Assembly (NCBI RefSeq): GCF_031143425.1
Contig: NC_090437.1
Coordinates: 850,343,978 to 850,407,977 of the forward strand
Source of the DNA: Pleurodeles waltl
Lineage: Eukaryota; Chordata; Amphibia; Caudata; Salamandridae
DNA: 64,000 bases
Direction: 5' to 3'
Of the stretch, positions 46,900 to 58,389 are shown piece by piece. Made by a program: the position numbers and the translations under genes. The notes beneath the pieces were generated by a model that saw only the letters and a list, made by a program, of their open reading frames with translations, was not told the origin of the DNA and did no database searches. Numbering within the stretch: the stretch's first letter is position 1; the number at the start of each line of letters is the position of its first letter.

Positions 46900-49428
46900 C
46901 CCAACCACCTGAACTGCATCCTCATCAACACCCGCTCCGCACGAAAACACGCCATCGAGCTCTGGGATTTGCTCGACACCACTGCTCCTGACGTGGCTTT
47001 CCTGACCGAAACCTGGTGGAACGACTCCTCGTCTCCGGACATCGCCATACCGGACGGCTACAAAATCACCAGAAAAGATCGAACCAACGGAATCGGCGGC
47101 GGAATAGCCATCGCTCACAAAGCTACCCTCAAAATCCACACCCACTCGGACGACACCCTCAGGACAGCCGAACACCTCCACTTCCAGATCCACACGGACC
47201 CCAACACGACCCTCAGAGGAACCCTCATTTACCGCCCTCCAGGACCAAGACCCCCCTTCAACGACACCATCGCCGACCTTGCAAGCACCCACGCCCTCGC
47301 TTCCCCGGATTACATCCTCCTGGGAGATCTGAACTACCACATGGAAAATGCCAATGACGTCAACACCGCGTCACTGACCTCCAACCTCCTCAACCTCGGT
47401 CTCCGCCAGCTAGTCAACACACCTACCCACATCGCCGGACACACCCTTGACCCCCTCTTCACCTCTAGCAACCACATTTCCTTCAGCCACACCTCCGAAC
47501 TCCACTGGACTGACCATCACTGTGTCCATTTCACCTATAAGAAAACCACAGAGCAACACCGCATCCAGCTACCTCCCCACCGCCGCTGGGGCAAAATCAC
47601 CCAAGAACAACTGACCAGCACCCTCGTCAACAACCTTCCACCCGACGCAATCGACCCGAGCACAGCCGCCATCAACCTCCATCAATGGATCCTCGACTGC
47701 GCCAACACCCTTGCCCCTCTCAAGAAACCCACCACCACCCAAGGAAAGAGAAAACCAGCCTGGTTCACAGACGATCTCACCACCTCCAAAAGCAACTGCC
47801 AGAAACTCAAAAAGAAATGGATCCAAGAACGCACACCCGACAACCTCGCCGCCCTCAAAAACGCCAACCGCGAACACCACCAACGGATCCGCACCGCCAA
47901 GCGCGCCCACTTCACCGAACGCATCAACAACAACGCCCACGACTGCAAAGAACTCTTCGGCATCGTGAAGGAACTCTCCAATCCGAAAGCCAACTCCAAC
48001 GACATCCCGCCCTCCCAGAAACTCTGCGACGACCTCTCCACCTTCTTCCACCAGAAAATCACCACCATCCACGACAGCTTCATCACCGGTCCACCGCCAG
48101 ACCCCACCCCGACGTCTCCTCCCGCGACTGCCGCCTCACCGCCTGGACCCACGTGGACGAGGCAGAAACCATAGCAACCATGAACACCATCCACTCAGGC
48201 TCCCCCACGGACCCCTGCCCCCATCATGTTTTCAACTCAGCCAACGCCACCATCGCCCCCGAACTCCGCAAGATCATCAACCTCTCCTTCACTTCTGCCA
48301 CCTTCCCGGACAGCTGGAAACACGCAGAAATCCAACCCCTCCTCGAAAAACCCAAGGCTGACCCCAACGACCTCAAAAACTTCCGTCCGATCTCTCTCCT
48401 CCCTTTTCCAGCGAAAGTCATCGAGAAGATCGTCAACACTCAGCTCACCCACTTCCTCGAAGACAATTCCATCCTGGACCCCTCACAATCCGGATTCAGA
48501 CGAAACCACAGCACTGAGACCGCCCTCCTCGCCGCCACAGATGACATCAGACATCAAATGGACAACGGCGAAACCTCAGCCCTCATCCTCCTCGACCTAT
48601 CAGCCGCTTTTGACACCGTCTCTCTCCCTGACCAAAGACCCGCTCACCGCCAAAACAAACCTCCACGAGGGACTAAAATCCATCGCCGATTGGATGAACA
48701 ACAGTCGCCTGAAACTCAACTCCGACAAGACGGAAGTCCTCATCCTCGGACGCACTCCCTCGGCCTGGAACGACTCATGGTGGCCCTCCGTCCTCGGACC
48801 CCCACCCACCCCTGCCAGCCACGCAAGAAACCTCGGCTTCATCCTGGACTCCGCCCTCACCATGTCCAAACAGGTCAGCGCCGTCTCCTCCTCCTGTTTC
48901 AACACCCTCCGAATGCTCCGCAGAATCTTCAAGTGGATTCCAACAGAAACCAGAAAGACGGTGACCCAGGCCCTCGTCAGCAGCAGACTTGACTACGGCA
49001 ACGCACTCTACACTGGCATCCCAACCAAAGACATCAAACGCCTCCAACGTATCCAAAATGCCTCCGCCCGACTGATCCTCAACATGCCCCGCCGAAGTCA
49101 CATCTCCCCTCACCTAAAGGAACTCCACTGGCTCCCGGTAGACAAGAGGATCACCTTCAAACTCCTGACCCACGCTCACAAGGCACTTCACAACACCGGA
49201 CCCTCCTACCTCAACACCAGACTCCACTTCTACACCCCAACACGTCAACTCCGATCCGCCAACCTCGCCCTCGCCATCGTACCCCGAATCCAGCGCAAGA
49301 CATCCGGCGGCAGATCCTTCTCCTTCCTCGCCGCCAAGACCTGGAACTCTCTCCCCACATCCCTTCGCCAGACCGAGGACCTCCTCGCATTCAGAAGGCT
49401 CCTCAAGACCTGGCTCTTCGACCGCTAA
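46900..49428 (+). pseudogene. LINE ORF2: endonuclease and RT, frameshifted and deleted
   Basis: The apurinic-like endonuclease is intact from about 46910 (CILINTRSARKHAIELWDLL): FLTETWW with the metal-binding Glu, TLIYRPPGP, LLGDLNYH and the TDHHCVHF His motif. The frame ends at 48174; a one-base-register shift around 48115 moves coding to the next frame (FRPISLLPF, GFRRNHSTETALL, LILLDLSAAFDTV). At about 48620 the palm is cut: after AFDTV the sequence jumps to SLTKDPLTAKTNLHEGLK, and the catalytic YADD/FADD strand is missing. The thumb-like and C-terminal parts (SRLDYGNALYTG, LKELHWLPV, SFLAAKTWNSLP) stay open to a stop at 49426-49428. It would encode nicking and reverse transcription for retroposition, but this copy cannot. 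Continuous open sequence extends upstream to about 46680; its start is unclear. Confidence 0.88.
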
Positions 49429-49559
49429 ACCAGCAGCACTCCCCCCTCCCCCCCCCCCAGCGCCTTGAAACCCTGACGGGTACATAGCGCGCTTTATAAA
49501 TACTATGATTGATTGATTGATTGATTGATAATAAATATCTTAGAATAGTGGCATACAAT

Positions 49560-50110
49560 AAACAACATGAAATAAACTAGAGGAGAGAATTGTGCGTCTT
49601 GCCGATTCGAGTGTCACCATGTAAATACCAAGAAATGGTTGCACGCAATGAATATCAAAGTCAAATCATCATTAATCGAATCGCGCATCTTGCCGATTCG
49701 CAAAACACAATGTAAATGTCAAGAAATAACAGCTCACAATAAATAACAAGATCAAAGTACAATGAAACGAATCGCGCTTCTTTTGCTGATTCTTAAGCCA
49801 CCATGTAAATGTCAAGAAATGGTAGCGCGCAATGAACAACAAAGTTAAATCCTCATGAAACGAGTTGCGCGTCTTGCCAATTCGTAAAACATCATGTAAA
49901 TGTCAAGAAATAGTAGCGCGCAATGGACAACAATGTTTAAACACCATAAAACGAATCGCGCGTCTTGCAGATTCTTAAGCCACCATGCCAATGTCAAGAA
50001 ATGGTAGCACGCAATGAATAACAAAGTCAAACCTCGATAAAACAAATTGCGCGTCTTGCCTATTTGTAAACTACCATATAAATGTCAAGAAATGGTAGCG
50101 CGCAAGTAAT
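49560..50110. repeat. 91-bp tandem array in the solo LTR
   Basis: The anchor TGTAAATGTC or its variants occurs at 49620, 49711, 49804, 49895, 49986 and 50077 (spacings 91, 93, 91, 91, 91). Units share GCGCGTCTTGCCGATTC and GTCAAGAAATGGTAGCGCGC. CpG words (GCGCG) are kept in most copies. Confidence 0.88.
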
Positions 50111-50626
50111 CTGTTACTCATTTAAGAATTAAACCAAGAATATGAAAATTGTCAATAACGGTGTCGGAACAGTACAACCACCGTCTTACCGCCTAGAACA
50201 ATGATCACCAATGAAGGATGAAGGGCAGAAGACTGGAAGATCCAAATAGGCCAGCGGGACAGGAGCTCCGGAAGAAGCTGCTGCTCTGTACCAGGACCTC
50301 TGAATAGTGAGCACTGGGAGTTGGGCTGGCTCTCTTTTATAGAGTCTTGGCCCAGCCCAGAACCACACCCAGGCATGTTGCAGGGAAAGTCTCTGGAAGG
50401 CCCTGGAAAGGGGCCACACCCTAACACACTCTGAAAACCTGCAGCAATACATTGCAAAGGAACAGTATTTGTAAGCATATTAGAAATAAGTTTTCAGGAT
50501 TGAACTATGCAATGCAAAAGATTAAACCACAACATATCAGCACAATGCATAAATTACGTTGTTTTGAGAGTGCTGGGTTTTTGCATTTTTGTCGCCAATA
50601 GAGCGCGTACTGCTCTGGTGTTGACA

Positions 50627-51990
50627 AGACAGTATGTATTGAAACTATATAGAAGTTCTAATGAATAATGATTTAAATAATAGTACATAAATAGAGAAAT
50701 GCAGTACTGCATTACATTGACTGCAAAGTATTAACAGAGTCATTTCATTGTGAGTGACTGTAAAATGTATATTAATGAAGAATTATTAATGTCAAATGTA
50801 TACGTTTGTATATTAAAATGTGTTTATTAGAACATATTAATCACATGTGGTGTTTTAGCTCACTTGCATTATACTAAGTGAGGCCTGCTAAGCCTTCCCA
50901 AGAGATGACTAGCTTTGGGAATAGACCCCTATTGTTTGAGACATTGAAAGAAGTGAAACACTGTCATTAAATGTAGAACATACTGAACTGTAGACTGGCA
51001 TTGTATGCAATTGCTTTAATCTTGTGTGGAGCTACATGGATGGAAGATATTCCCATGGCAGACCTGGGAAGATGTGCTAATTTTTCAGCTTGGAGTCGCA
51101 TTATCGAATGCTATTGGATGATGCCCCTTTAACGTAAAATGGACTGTCACCCAGAGTAAATCAGATTGTCGTAAGAACTTTGATATGTCACTGGCGAGTT
51201 GGACCTTGGTTAGATTCTCCCTTGGTCAGATTCCTACTCAGAATCCACACAGAAGAAGCTGATGAAGAAGCCTCCATGCCGAGTCCCTTGGAGATGTATC
51301 TTTCTCTGTATCTGCCCCTTTAAAATGCCTTTCTGAGACATAGAGAGGTTTTGCCTAACCATTTGCAGAAGGCTTTTGATTGAGCTTCTGACATGCTGAT
51401 GCTTTCCCTTTTTACTTATCTTTTGCCGACCCTAGTTGGGACCCTAATTTCCTAGATTACATTTTTCCAAATTCTTGCTGTTCTTTTTTGTCTATTGCCC
51501 AAGTGTGTTCCACCCCGAATATGTTATCCCTTAATCTACGTAATAGTAGGGTCTACCCAGTGTCCAGCTAAATTGATCCTTTGATGATTTGAATTGCATT
51601 AATACTTGGCAAAGCTGAGAAACATTTATTCTCTGTTTCTCAAATTCTCTTGTTAATGTGTTGCATAATTCTGGAAGAAAGCTTAGTTTTATTAATGTTA
51701 GTTCATCTGCACTTGTTTCATCACCTTGGGCAACCCTTGATGATTCTGTATTTTTATAACTTTGCATTGTGAATTGTCCATATGACATTAAACTTGAGTC
51801 TATAAAAATCCCTTCAATTTATTCCTGACTGGAGTTTTCATTGTATGCCCACATTGGTCACACTACTTAACTTAGTTGGACTGAATTGAAATTGTTTTGT
51901 ATGGCTCTACCACATCCTGTTGCATGGTCCACAGATCTGTAGATCGGATGCTGAGCACTGATTCCTGCGAAGGGTGAAAATGCTCCACCA
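50627..51990 (+). repeat. 3' LTR of the ERV, second part
   Basis: Resumes at AGACAGTATGTATTGAAAC and aligns with the 5' LTR from about 29850 to its end; common sequence stops at GCTCCA (51987). The poly(A) signal present in the 5' LTR is mutated here. Confidence 0.85.
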
Positions 51991-52200
51991 AGTACAAAAT
52001 CACCACAGGGGGTGAAATACAATGTTGAATGAGGTTAAATCGTCCAAGCATAAGGCATACAAGAATCTCTGTTGCAGCAATACAAATGATAAGAAATAAT
52101 AATTGTTGCTCTGCATATAATTAGAGGTCTTCTTGTCTAATCATTGAAGAATCTAGTTAATCTAAATACCCTAAGCTAACCTAACCAAAAATCTAATTAA
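51991..52200. other. Right flank of the ERV
   Basis: AT-rich; nothing recognisable. Confidence 0.4.
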
Positions 52201-52369
52201 GGGCCTGATTTAGATCTCGGTAGACAGGTTACTCAGTCACAATGGTGACGAATATCCCACCCACAGAATATAAATCCCATACGATAAAATGGGATTTATA
52301 TTTCGGCGGACAGGATATCCATCGCAATTGTTACAGAGTAACCCGTTCGACGAGATCAAAATCAGGCCC
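52201..52369. mobile_element. Foldback MITE, 169 bp, Harbinger-like ends
   Basis: Starts GGGCCTGATTTAGATCTCG and ends CGAGATCAAAATCAGGCCC (one terminal mismatch). The arms continue inward (GGTTACTCAGTC.CAATGG / complement). The flanks are TAA on the left and TAT on the right, so the target duplication is imperfect. Confidence 0.75.
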
Positions 52370-54403
52370 TATGTCTCAGGGAAATTTAGGAAAGTGTCAG
52401 CATAACAGAAACCTCAGTAGAGGTTCTGATATTGAGAGATGTTGCATAGCATAAAGCCACACAGAGGATAGCGTGTAGAGAGGCCTGTACCCCGCCAAGT
52501 CTCAAGGGGAACCTGCTCTCATCCAAGGTAAAAAAGAATCTGCTCTTATCTAAGTAAATACCAGTTAAACCTACAGAAACTTTGAGAAGTCTACATCATC
52601 AACACCAGTAGTTTTCCATCTCCCATGCGCAGTTGAAGTTGGCTGTTCTCATGAAGACCTCATCTCACAAGTTGAACATCAAAATGACTTTGAGAGCCCC
52701 AAGCAGCGCGGTACACAAACAGGAGTCTTTTCCTTCTCAGCTCATTAGCGTTACTTCCTCCTTGCCAAAAGGCCCTCTAGTTAAGCTAACTTAATATGGC
52801 ATTTCAATGCAAATTCGGAATACATCACTATAAGTGCATCTTACAATTATACATTATAAATGGGATTTGATTACATACAATTCTAACATAGTACCATAAT
52901 CAGAAACCAGAAATATAAATGTGCACACGTATTAAATTCAGCATGTTAGATTCAAACAATAATAACATGCATATATATGGAAATGTATATTTTTCTACTG
53001 TGGTTGCAGCTTCAGTATTACGGTCCAGATGTTCCACTTTACATTAGTAACTTTAAGGCACACAAAATATGCATTTTCCAATACATTGGTATATCATAAA
53101 ATTATGCATTCCCAACCCTCAATTATTACCACAAACACAACCACAAGTCATCATAGGGTATGAAGACATTAACTTTTCCATTCTTAATGCACATTGAAAC
53201 CCCTATGTTTAACTTCCTATGGATAGTGTCATGCATATGTCATAACGCCAAGGTAACACATCCCTCTCCCACCTAACAGCACACATTAATTTTCTTGGCT
53301 TAGGCGAGTTATGTATAGCTAATATTCCAGCAAGGTAGCAGTTCTACAAGGCCTCACAAATGTCAGTAGGTTGCTATACAAAATGACAATGCATGCATTA
53401 TATTCACGTACTGGTCCGTCACAGTCTCTTCTAATCTTCCGTTTAGCCTTAGAAAATACATACCCATTTAAGCTATAATCTTGAAATCCGACCTGCGTGC
53501 CGTACCCCACTCTGCCATTCCACAACCCATGAGAACAAGTACCCCCACTAATAGCTCTTGTTTGCATCTTTAGGTTAATTCAAATATGGTGAGTGCTTCT
53601 ATATCCTATCAGGTAGTACAGCATATGCCTTATAATGGCCAGTTTACCTTTGGCTTTATATGGGACACAGAATTTCTGTCAAACAATATTTTGGTTAGGA
53701 TAGTCTGACACCGTACCTTGGAGTAACTGTTTATAGTTCACCATTCTATCGATTTAAAAACACTTGTAGATAAGTTTCTAAACTGTGGTACGGCTACTCT
53801 GTCCATCCTACCTATTGACCCCACCCACATAAACGTACTGACATCATGTCAGATGGCTCACTGACAAATATAACTTATCAAGTTATATTTTGACTTAAAA
53901 CTTTAGCTCTGCCAGTCTCAACATTCTGAGAACACCTAAACTACCATGTGCAGCATCCAAGGTCATCACCTTCTACCTGTTGGACCTCCCTGTCAGTACG
54001 ACTCTCTTCAACCTGTCATTAGAGCTGCAAATAGCTCCAAAAGTATAAAAGTATAAAATTGCATTAAAAAACAAAACACCCCCTGTAACAAAAAGCACAA
54101 GAGATATAATTACCCACTCTGAGGTAAATGCATAACTTGGCTGCCTTTAGGTGTCTTTTATGTGCCTTTGCATTCTTTTAACCTTCACCAACCATATTCA
54201 TACATTGGTGCAAGAAACCTATGCCCAAATCGCTATTTCCTAACTCAATATTTTTTTACCTATGTACTGAAACCATGTCCCACATTTCTGTTTGAAATGA
54301 TTACTGCTATCCAAATAAAAAAATATTAATATATGCCACATAGGCTAGTCCTTGAGGCCTACCCTCAGTGCATCTGGCTAGAAGTCCCTGTCGTGCAGAT
54401 TTA
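52370..54403. other. Gene-free DNA
   Basis: AT-rich; only short open frames with no recognisable motif. No RNA gene or structured repeat seen. Confidence 0.4.
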
Positions 54404-54520
54404 GACCCTGATTTATACTTTTTTTGCGCCATATTTGCGTCATTTCTTTTTGTAAGTTTATGCCGCTTTTGCGTAAAAAAATGACGTAAATGCGTCGCAA
54501 AAAAAGTATAAATCAGGGCC
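54404..54520. mobile_element. Harbinger-type MITE, 117 bp, target duplication TTA
   Basis: Ends GACCCTGATTTATACTTTTT and the complement of GGCCCTGATTTATACTTTTT, with TTA at 54401-54403 and 54521-54523 (direct identity extends to TTAGAC). The terminal pattern ATTTATACT...TTTGCGCC...TGCGTC parallels the end of Harbinger A. Confidence 0.88.
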
Positions 54521-57500
54521 TTAGACTCCACACCTGAATACCTGGTCCAATAAGTGGGAAGGTGGGAAGATGTCAGACCTTGAGCTGCCTCATCTGTGCA
54601 ACATCACTCCCTTCTGGTTAATGAAGCTCTGGAAGCCAGGGCCAGATGGTGCTTGGTGTTAGACGGTAACACTGATTTTACTATTGCAGATTGCTACAGA
54701 CTAAAAAAAGAAAAGTAAAGCTGAATTTTGCAAAGAACTATGAGCTGTTCTATATATCTTTTTAAAACGTTTACCAGACAGTGGTGAAATGCATTCATTG
54801 GCCTGATTATATAGGGTTTGGATGCTCCGACCCAAGATGACCAAGTAACTTTTGTTATTGATCTTGCAAGACCTTGGACAGGGACCTCCTTCTGGGACAA
54901 GACTATAGGGCATTGACTTTAAGATCACGCCCGCACATGAGAACTGGCTAACAATTTTTAAAAAAAGCTTGCTGTGGTGAAAAAAATAGATGATTGCTTT
55001 CTGTACACAATGCACATATGAGGTAAAATAATTTAACGTTATGCTTGAGTATCCTTTTTTAGGTCCAGCGTGCAAGCGCTTTGACCTGTTGTCTTGTTTG
55101 CTTATAACCATTCCCACCGCATGCCCATCACACTCACTCGTTCGTTAGCTTGCCTTTCTAAAATCCTTTGTTATCATTGGTGAAGGCTTTACGTTTGTCC
55201 CTCCTTGGAGCGGTTTTGTTACTGCCTTGCCGACTGCCCCGTTACATGGAAAACTGCATGATTGCTGATATGTTTGACTGTGAGTGAACTTCTTTTTCTT
55301 TTTGTGTCTCTCCTTCACACTCATGGCGGCCATTGCGCTTTGAATCAGCTCGCTGATGTCAACTGTTTTACTTTTCATTTTCAATTTAAGTGGCAAGAAA
55401 AGTCTAGTTAGGAATTTACAACGATCATAGCTCTAACTCCAGCAATTGCGAGACCTATTGCATTGCAAATGCTTGTTATTTGCAGCAGTACCTCTTGCAT
55501 TTCAGTGCGAGCAACTCATATGAAGCTGAGTGACACACCAACAGCACATAGATTAGATGAGACAGGCGTAGTCCTCTGGGAAGAAGTGAAGGCCTAATTT
55601 GCGTATATGTTTAAGTATTTAATAATACGTTTTGTAGACAGCTGCACTGTCAATTCAGAAGTAAAAAGCAGGACTGTCAGCTACTCAGTCTGACATGGGA
55701 CTGACCTCCAAAGATTTTACAGACATTACTTTGGGACCCTCTAGTACACATTTGTGTGTGCCCCTTCTTATAGATCTCCTGCTACCCCAATAATACACAC
55801 ATAGTGGCGTCCATGTAAACACATCACATGGTGCTCTTCTGATTCATAACAACCAATACTCACTTCACACACAACTAAGCCCTCCTAATGTACAGTACAC
55901 CACGTTCACATGAGGCACATCTCTTTGTCCTAAGGCAGATCACCCAGTGCTCCTCTGCGGCACATCAGCCAGTGCGACGCTGAGGCTTGTCAAACAGAGA
56001 GCCCGTGAGGCATGTCACGCACTGCATCTCTGTGGAGTATCATCCAGTGCTCTATGAAGTGCATCACTCAGTTCTACCCCTAGTATTCTCTTAATACACA
56101 TCATCCTGTACCGCCCGGGCTCACATCATCCTGTGCTTCTGTGTTTAACATCGCCCACTACCCCAAATGAGCATAACCTTATGTCTCCCACTAAGTAGGC
56201 TTATGCAGGACTGTTGGTATGTTTTTATTGGTTTCTTTGTTTGTTGTTCCGAGTACTTGGTGCCTGTATGTCTATGTGATTAGGGAAAATGTCTGTAGCT
56301 GAGTTTGTTTGCGGACATGTATGCATGCTTTGTGGGTACACGTGCACAAACCCTATATTGTTCTGGGTGCAACCTCTCTCGCAAAAAACAGCCATATTGC
56401 TCAGTGGTTATTCTGAATTAGTCCTTCTGAGTCAAAGAGGAAACTGGAAGATATAAAGGATACTGAAAGGAGGCCTCGTTTCACCTCGTGGAATTTGACA
56501 GGATCCTGAAGGAGCTCTGCAATAAAGTGGTCGTGTCAGCTGTATATGATACCGGTTGGAGACAGCTAGAACAGTTCAACAGAGGTGGCAAATAGGAATC
56601 TGCTTCACTCACATGACTGAATGTGCGATCTGATAACTGCACTGGATATTAAACGCAGGTACTGCCTTGATCTGATCTGAAACGGTGCCTGCATTACATT
56701 CTGTGCTTTCAAGTTAACCTGCCAAGAGAGCTAATGATGGGTAATGCCTATTTAATGTCATGCGGGTGGCAAGCACAAACTGGAAATGAGAAATGCTTGT
56801 CAAACATAAACAAAGTGTCTAGTGCTGAAAGCAAATATTGAGCAATTAACCTTGAACAAGTCAAATGTGTGAATAATTCATTGCAGAGCAAAAGAAAAAC
56901 AGAATGGATGACTAGGGCCGTTGAGGTCATCCCTGGTTCTTAAAGGGCAGTGTGCAGGAGAATAATTGAAGTCAGATTTTCAAGCCGTGATTAATGTTAT
57001 TGGAAAATTTGTTTCATTCCCCAGCGATGCAAAGGAAAGGTTAACCAGAAGCACATTGTTCTGTGGTACTTGTGCGCTGTGAGAAGAGACACTAGGTGTG
57101 ACCAAAACACTGCATCGTTTACTCTACAGATCAGACCATAAAAGATCAACACATGTTGCAAGACTTAGGGAAAGCATTTTCTGTTGCAAGTAGCTTCATT
57201 TGACGTCTTCTTCTACGTGTAACGACATCTTAAACAAATGTAAACACATAATATGACCCTGCGTGAAGCACTGATGTGTGGTGTGATATAGAGCTGTGTT
57301 TTATTATGCAATGAAACGCAAATTCTGTAGAATGCTAGTGGAGTGGTGGCTGGTGGACCTTTAAAATGGCGTGGCATAGACAGCCGTGTCGTACTGAATC
57401 AAGTGCGGTTACAGAGCCATTTTCAAATGCATTTCCAAAAATGTTATCGGTAGTTCAGAAGGGCCTTCGTGAACTATTCAAACACTCCTATGAAAAGAAA

Positions 57501-57786
57501 GTTCGAAATCACCTGGTTGTTCGTGGTATACACTCTCTAAGAAAACCGGATGGAAAATGGTGACAAAGCTGCACACTTTTGGATCATTACAACTATGACT
57601 GGCTTGGACATATTTGAATCACAACAGGTTCCTTAAAATTGTATATTAAGTCAAAACGTTGCAACGAAACGTCAGCCTACGTCGTTCTACAAACGCTCAC
57701 TCTGTTTCTGGATCCATACATTCTGTGTCAAAAGAGAGAGCGTAATTGTGAAGAATTGCAATAAATCTTGAAAACTTAAGTACTAT
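54521..57786. other. Gene-free DNA left of Harbinger B
   Basis: No gene supported. A minus-strand frame at 55145-55396 (83 aa, Lys-rich) and a plus frame at 57366-57563 lack recognisable motifs and are not called. Confidence 0.4.
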
Positions 57787-58389
57787 GGGGGTCATTACAA
57801 CATCGGCGGTAAAAGCCGCTTACCGCTGTGCAGAAGACCGCCAACACACCGCGGCGGCCGCGGAATTCCACCACAGCTATTACGACCCACTGTTCGGAAT
57901 CCGCTGAAATTCAGACACCCACACAAGTCCGCCACACCAAAGGTCAGTGATAAACTGGCGAAAACAAAACCTCCACCGTCACGCCAACAGAAACACGCCC
58001 ATGCTATTACAACCCACAAATCCACGCGGCGGTCTTTCAACCGCGGTATTCCATTGGCGGTACACACCGCCGGGCTCAAAATACACACACATCTCCAAAA
58101 CACTGCCACATTGGACAATTCCAAATACACACACCTGATACACATACAAACACCACTCCCACACACCCATCACAATATAAAACACACACCCACATCACCC
58201 ACAAACCCCTACGAACAAAAATTTGAGACGAAGGCGACAGACAGAGAGCACAGCAATAGACAACTCCACCACACAGAGGCACACAACACCATCACCCATA
58301 CAACATCCAAGCACAAAACACCCCACACCACTACACATCACCACACTCATCACCACATACACCACCCCACACATCACCTACACCACCCC

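Larger units (their letters stand above)
45270..49530 (+). mobile_element. CR1/L2-type LINE with tandem 5' monomers
   Basis: Parts in order: two and two-thirds copies of a 532-bp CpG-rich unit, a 5' coding part, endonuclease, an incomplete reverse transcriptase, a C-terminal region, then a short 3' end (CATAGCGCGCTTTATAAATA) with a TGAT microsatellite at 49506-49529. There is no long poly(A), as in the CR1/L2 group. It was inserted in the solo LTR at 44662-50626. It is GC-rich (C-rich sense strand), unlike its surroundings. Coding is broken by one frameshift and one internal deletion. Confidence 0.85.
44662..50626 (-). mobile_element. Solo LTR inside the 3' LTR, itself split by a LINE
   Basis: Ends TGTCAGAGTCACC and GGTGTTGACA (TG...CA, inverted TGTCA/TGACA). 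Flanked by AGACA at 44657-44661 and 50627-50631, an exact 5-bp duplication. Removing 45270-49530 (the LINE) leaves about 1.7 kb. On the minus strand a TATA-like CTATAAAAG lies near 50335-50343, some 290 bp inside the TGTCAACACC end, so the LTR probably reads on the minus strand. It contains the 91-bp array at 49560-50110. Confidence 0.82.
29620..51990 (+). mobile_element. Endogenous retrovirus, gamma/epsilon-like, heavily nested
   Basis: Order seen: LTR, primer-binding site, gag, protease, RT, RNase H, integrase, env, polypurine tract, LTR. All genes carry multiple stops and frameshifts, so none is functional. The 22-kb span includes about 9.4 kb of later insertions (34424-37326, 39740-40048, 42247-42426, 44662-50626). 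The two LTRs have diverged visibly, showing an old insertion. No matching target duplication was found outside the LTRs (TACGA on the left, CCAAG or AGTAC on the right). Class assignment follows the env transmembrane layout and the pol motif spacing; it has not been tested by phylogeny. Confidence 0.85.

Noticed and set aside
46375..47340. A 321-aa minus-strand frame opposite the LINE coding region
   Set aside because: Antisense shadow of the endonuclease ORF and GC-rich monomer; the sense strand has the real motifs.
29615..51992. A target duplication for the ERV
   Set aside because: TACGA before the 5' LTR does not match CCAAG, AGTAC or TACAA after the 3' LTR; decay or a misplaced LTR edge is likely, so none is claimed.
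55145..55396. An 83-aa Lys-rich minus-strand frame
   Set aside because: Has an ATG and normal-looking composition but no motif or flanking signals; too weak to call.
58054..58389. Upstream in-frame extension of Harbinger B Myb 1
   Set aside because: The residues are His/Thr/Pro low-complexity from terminal-repeat DNA; ATG 58390 directly precedes the SANT-like domain.
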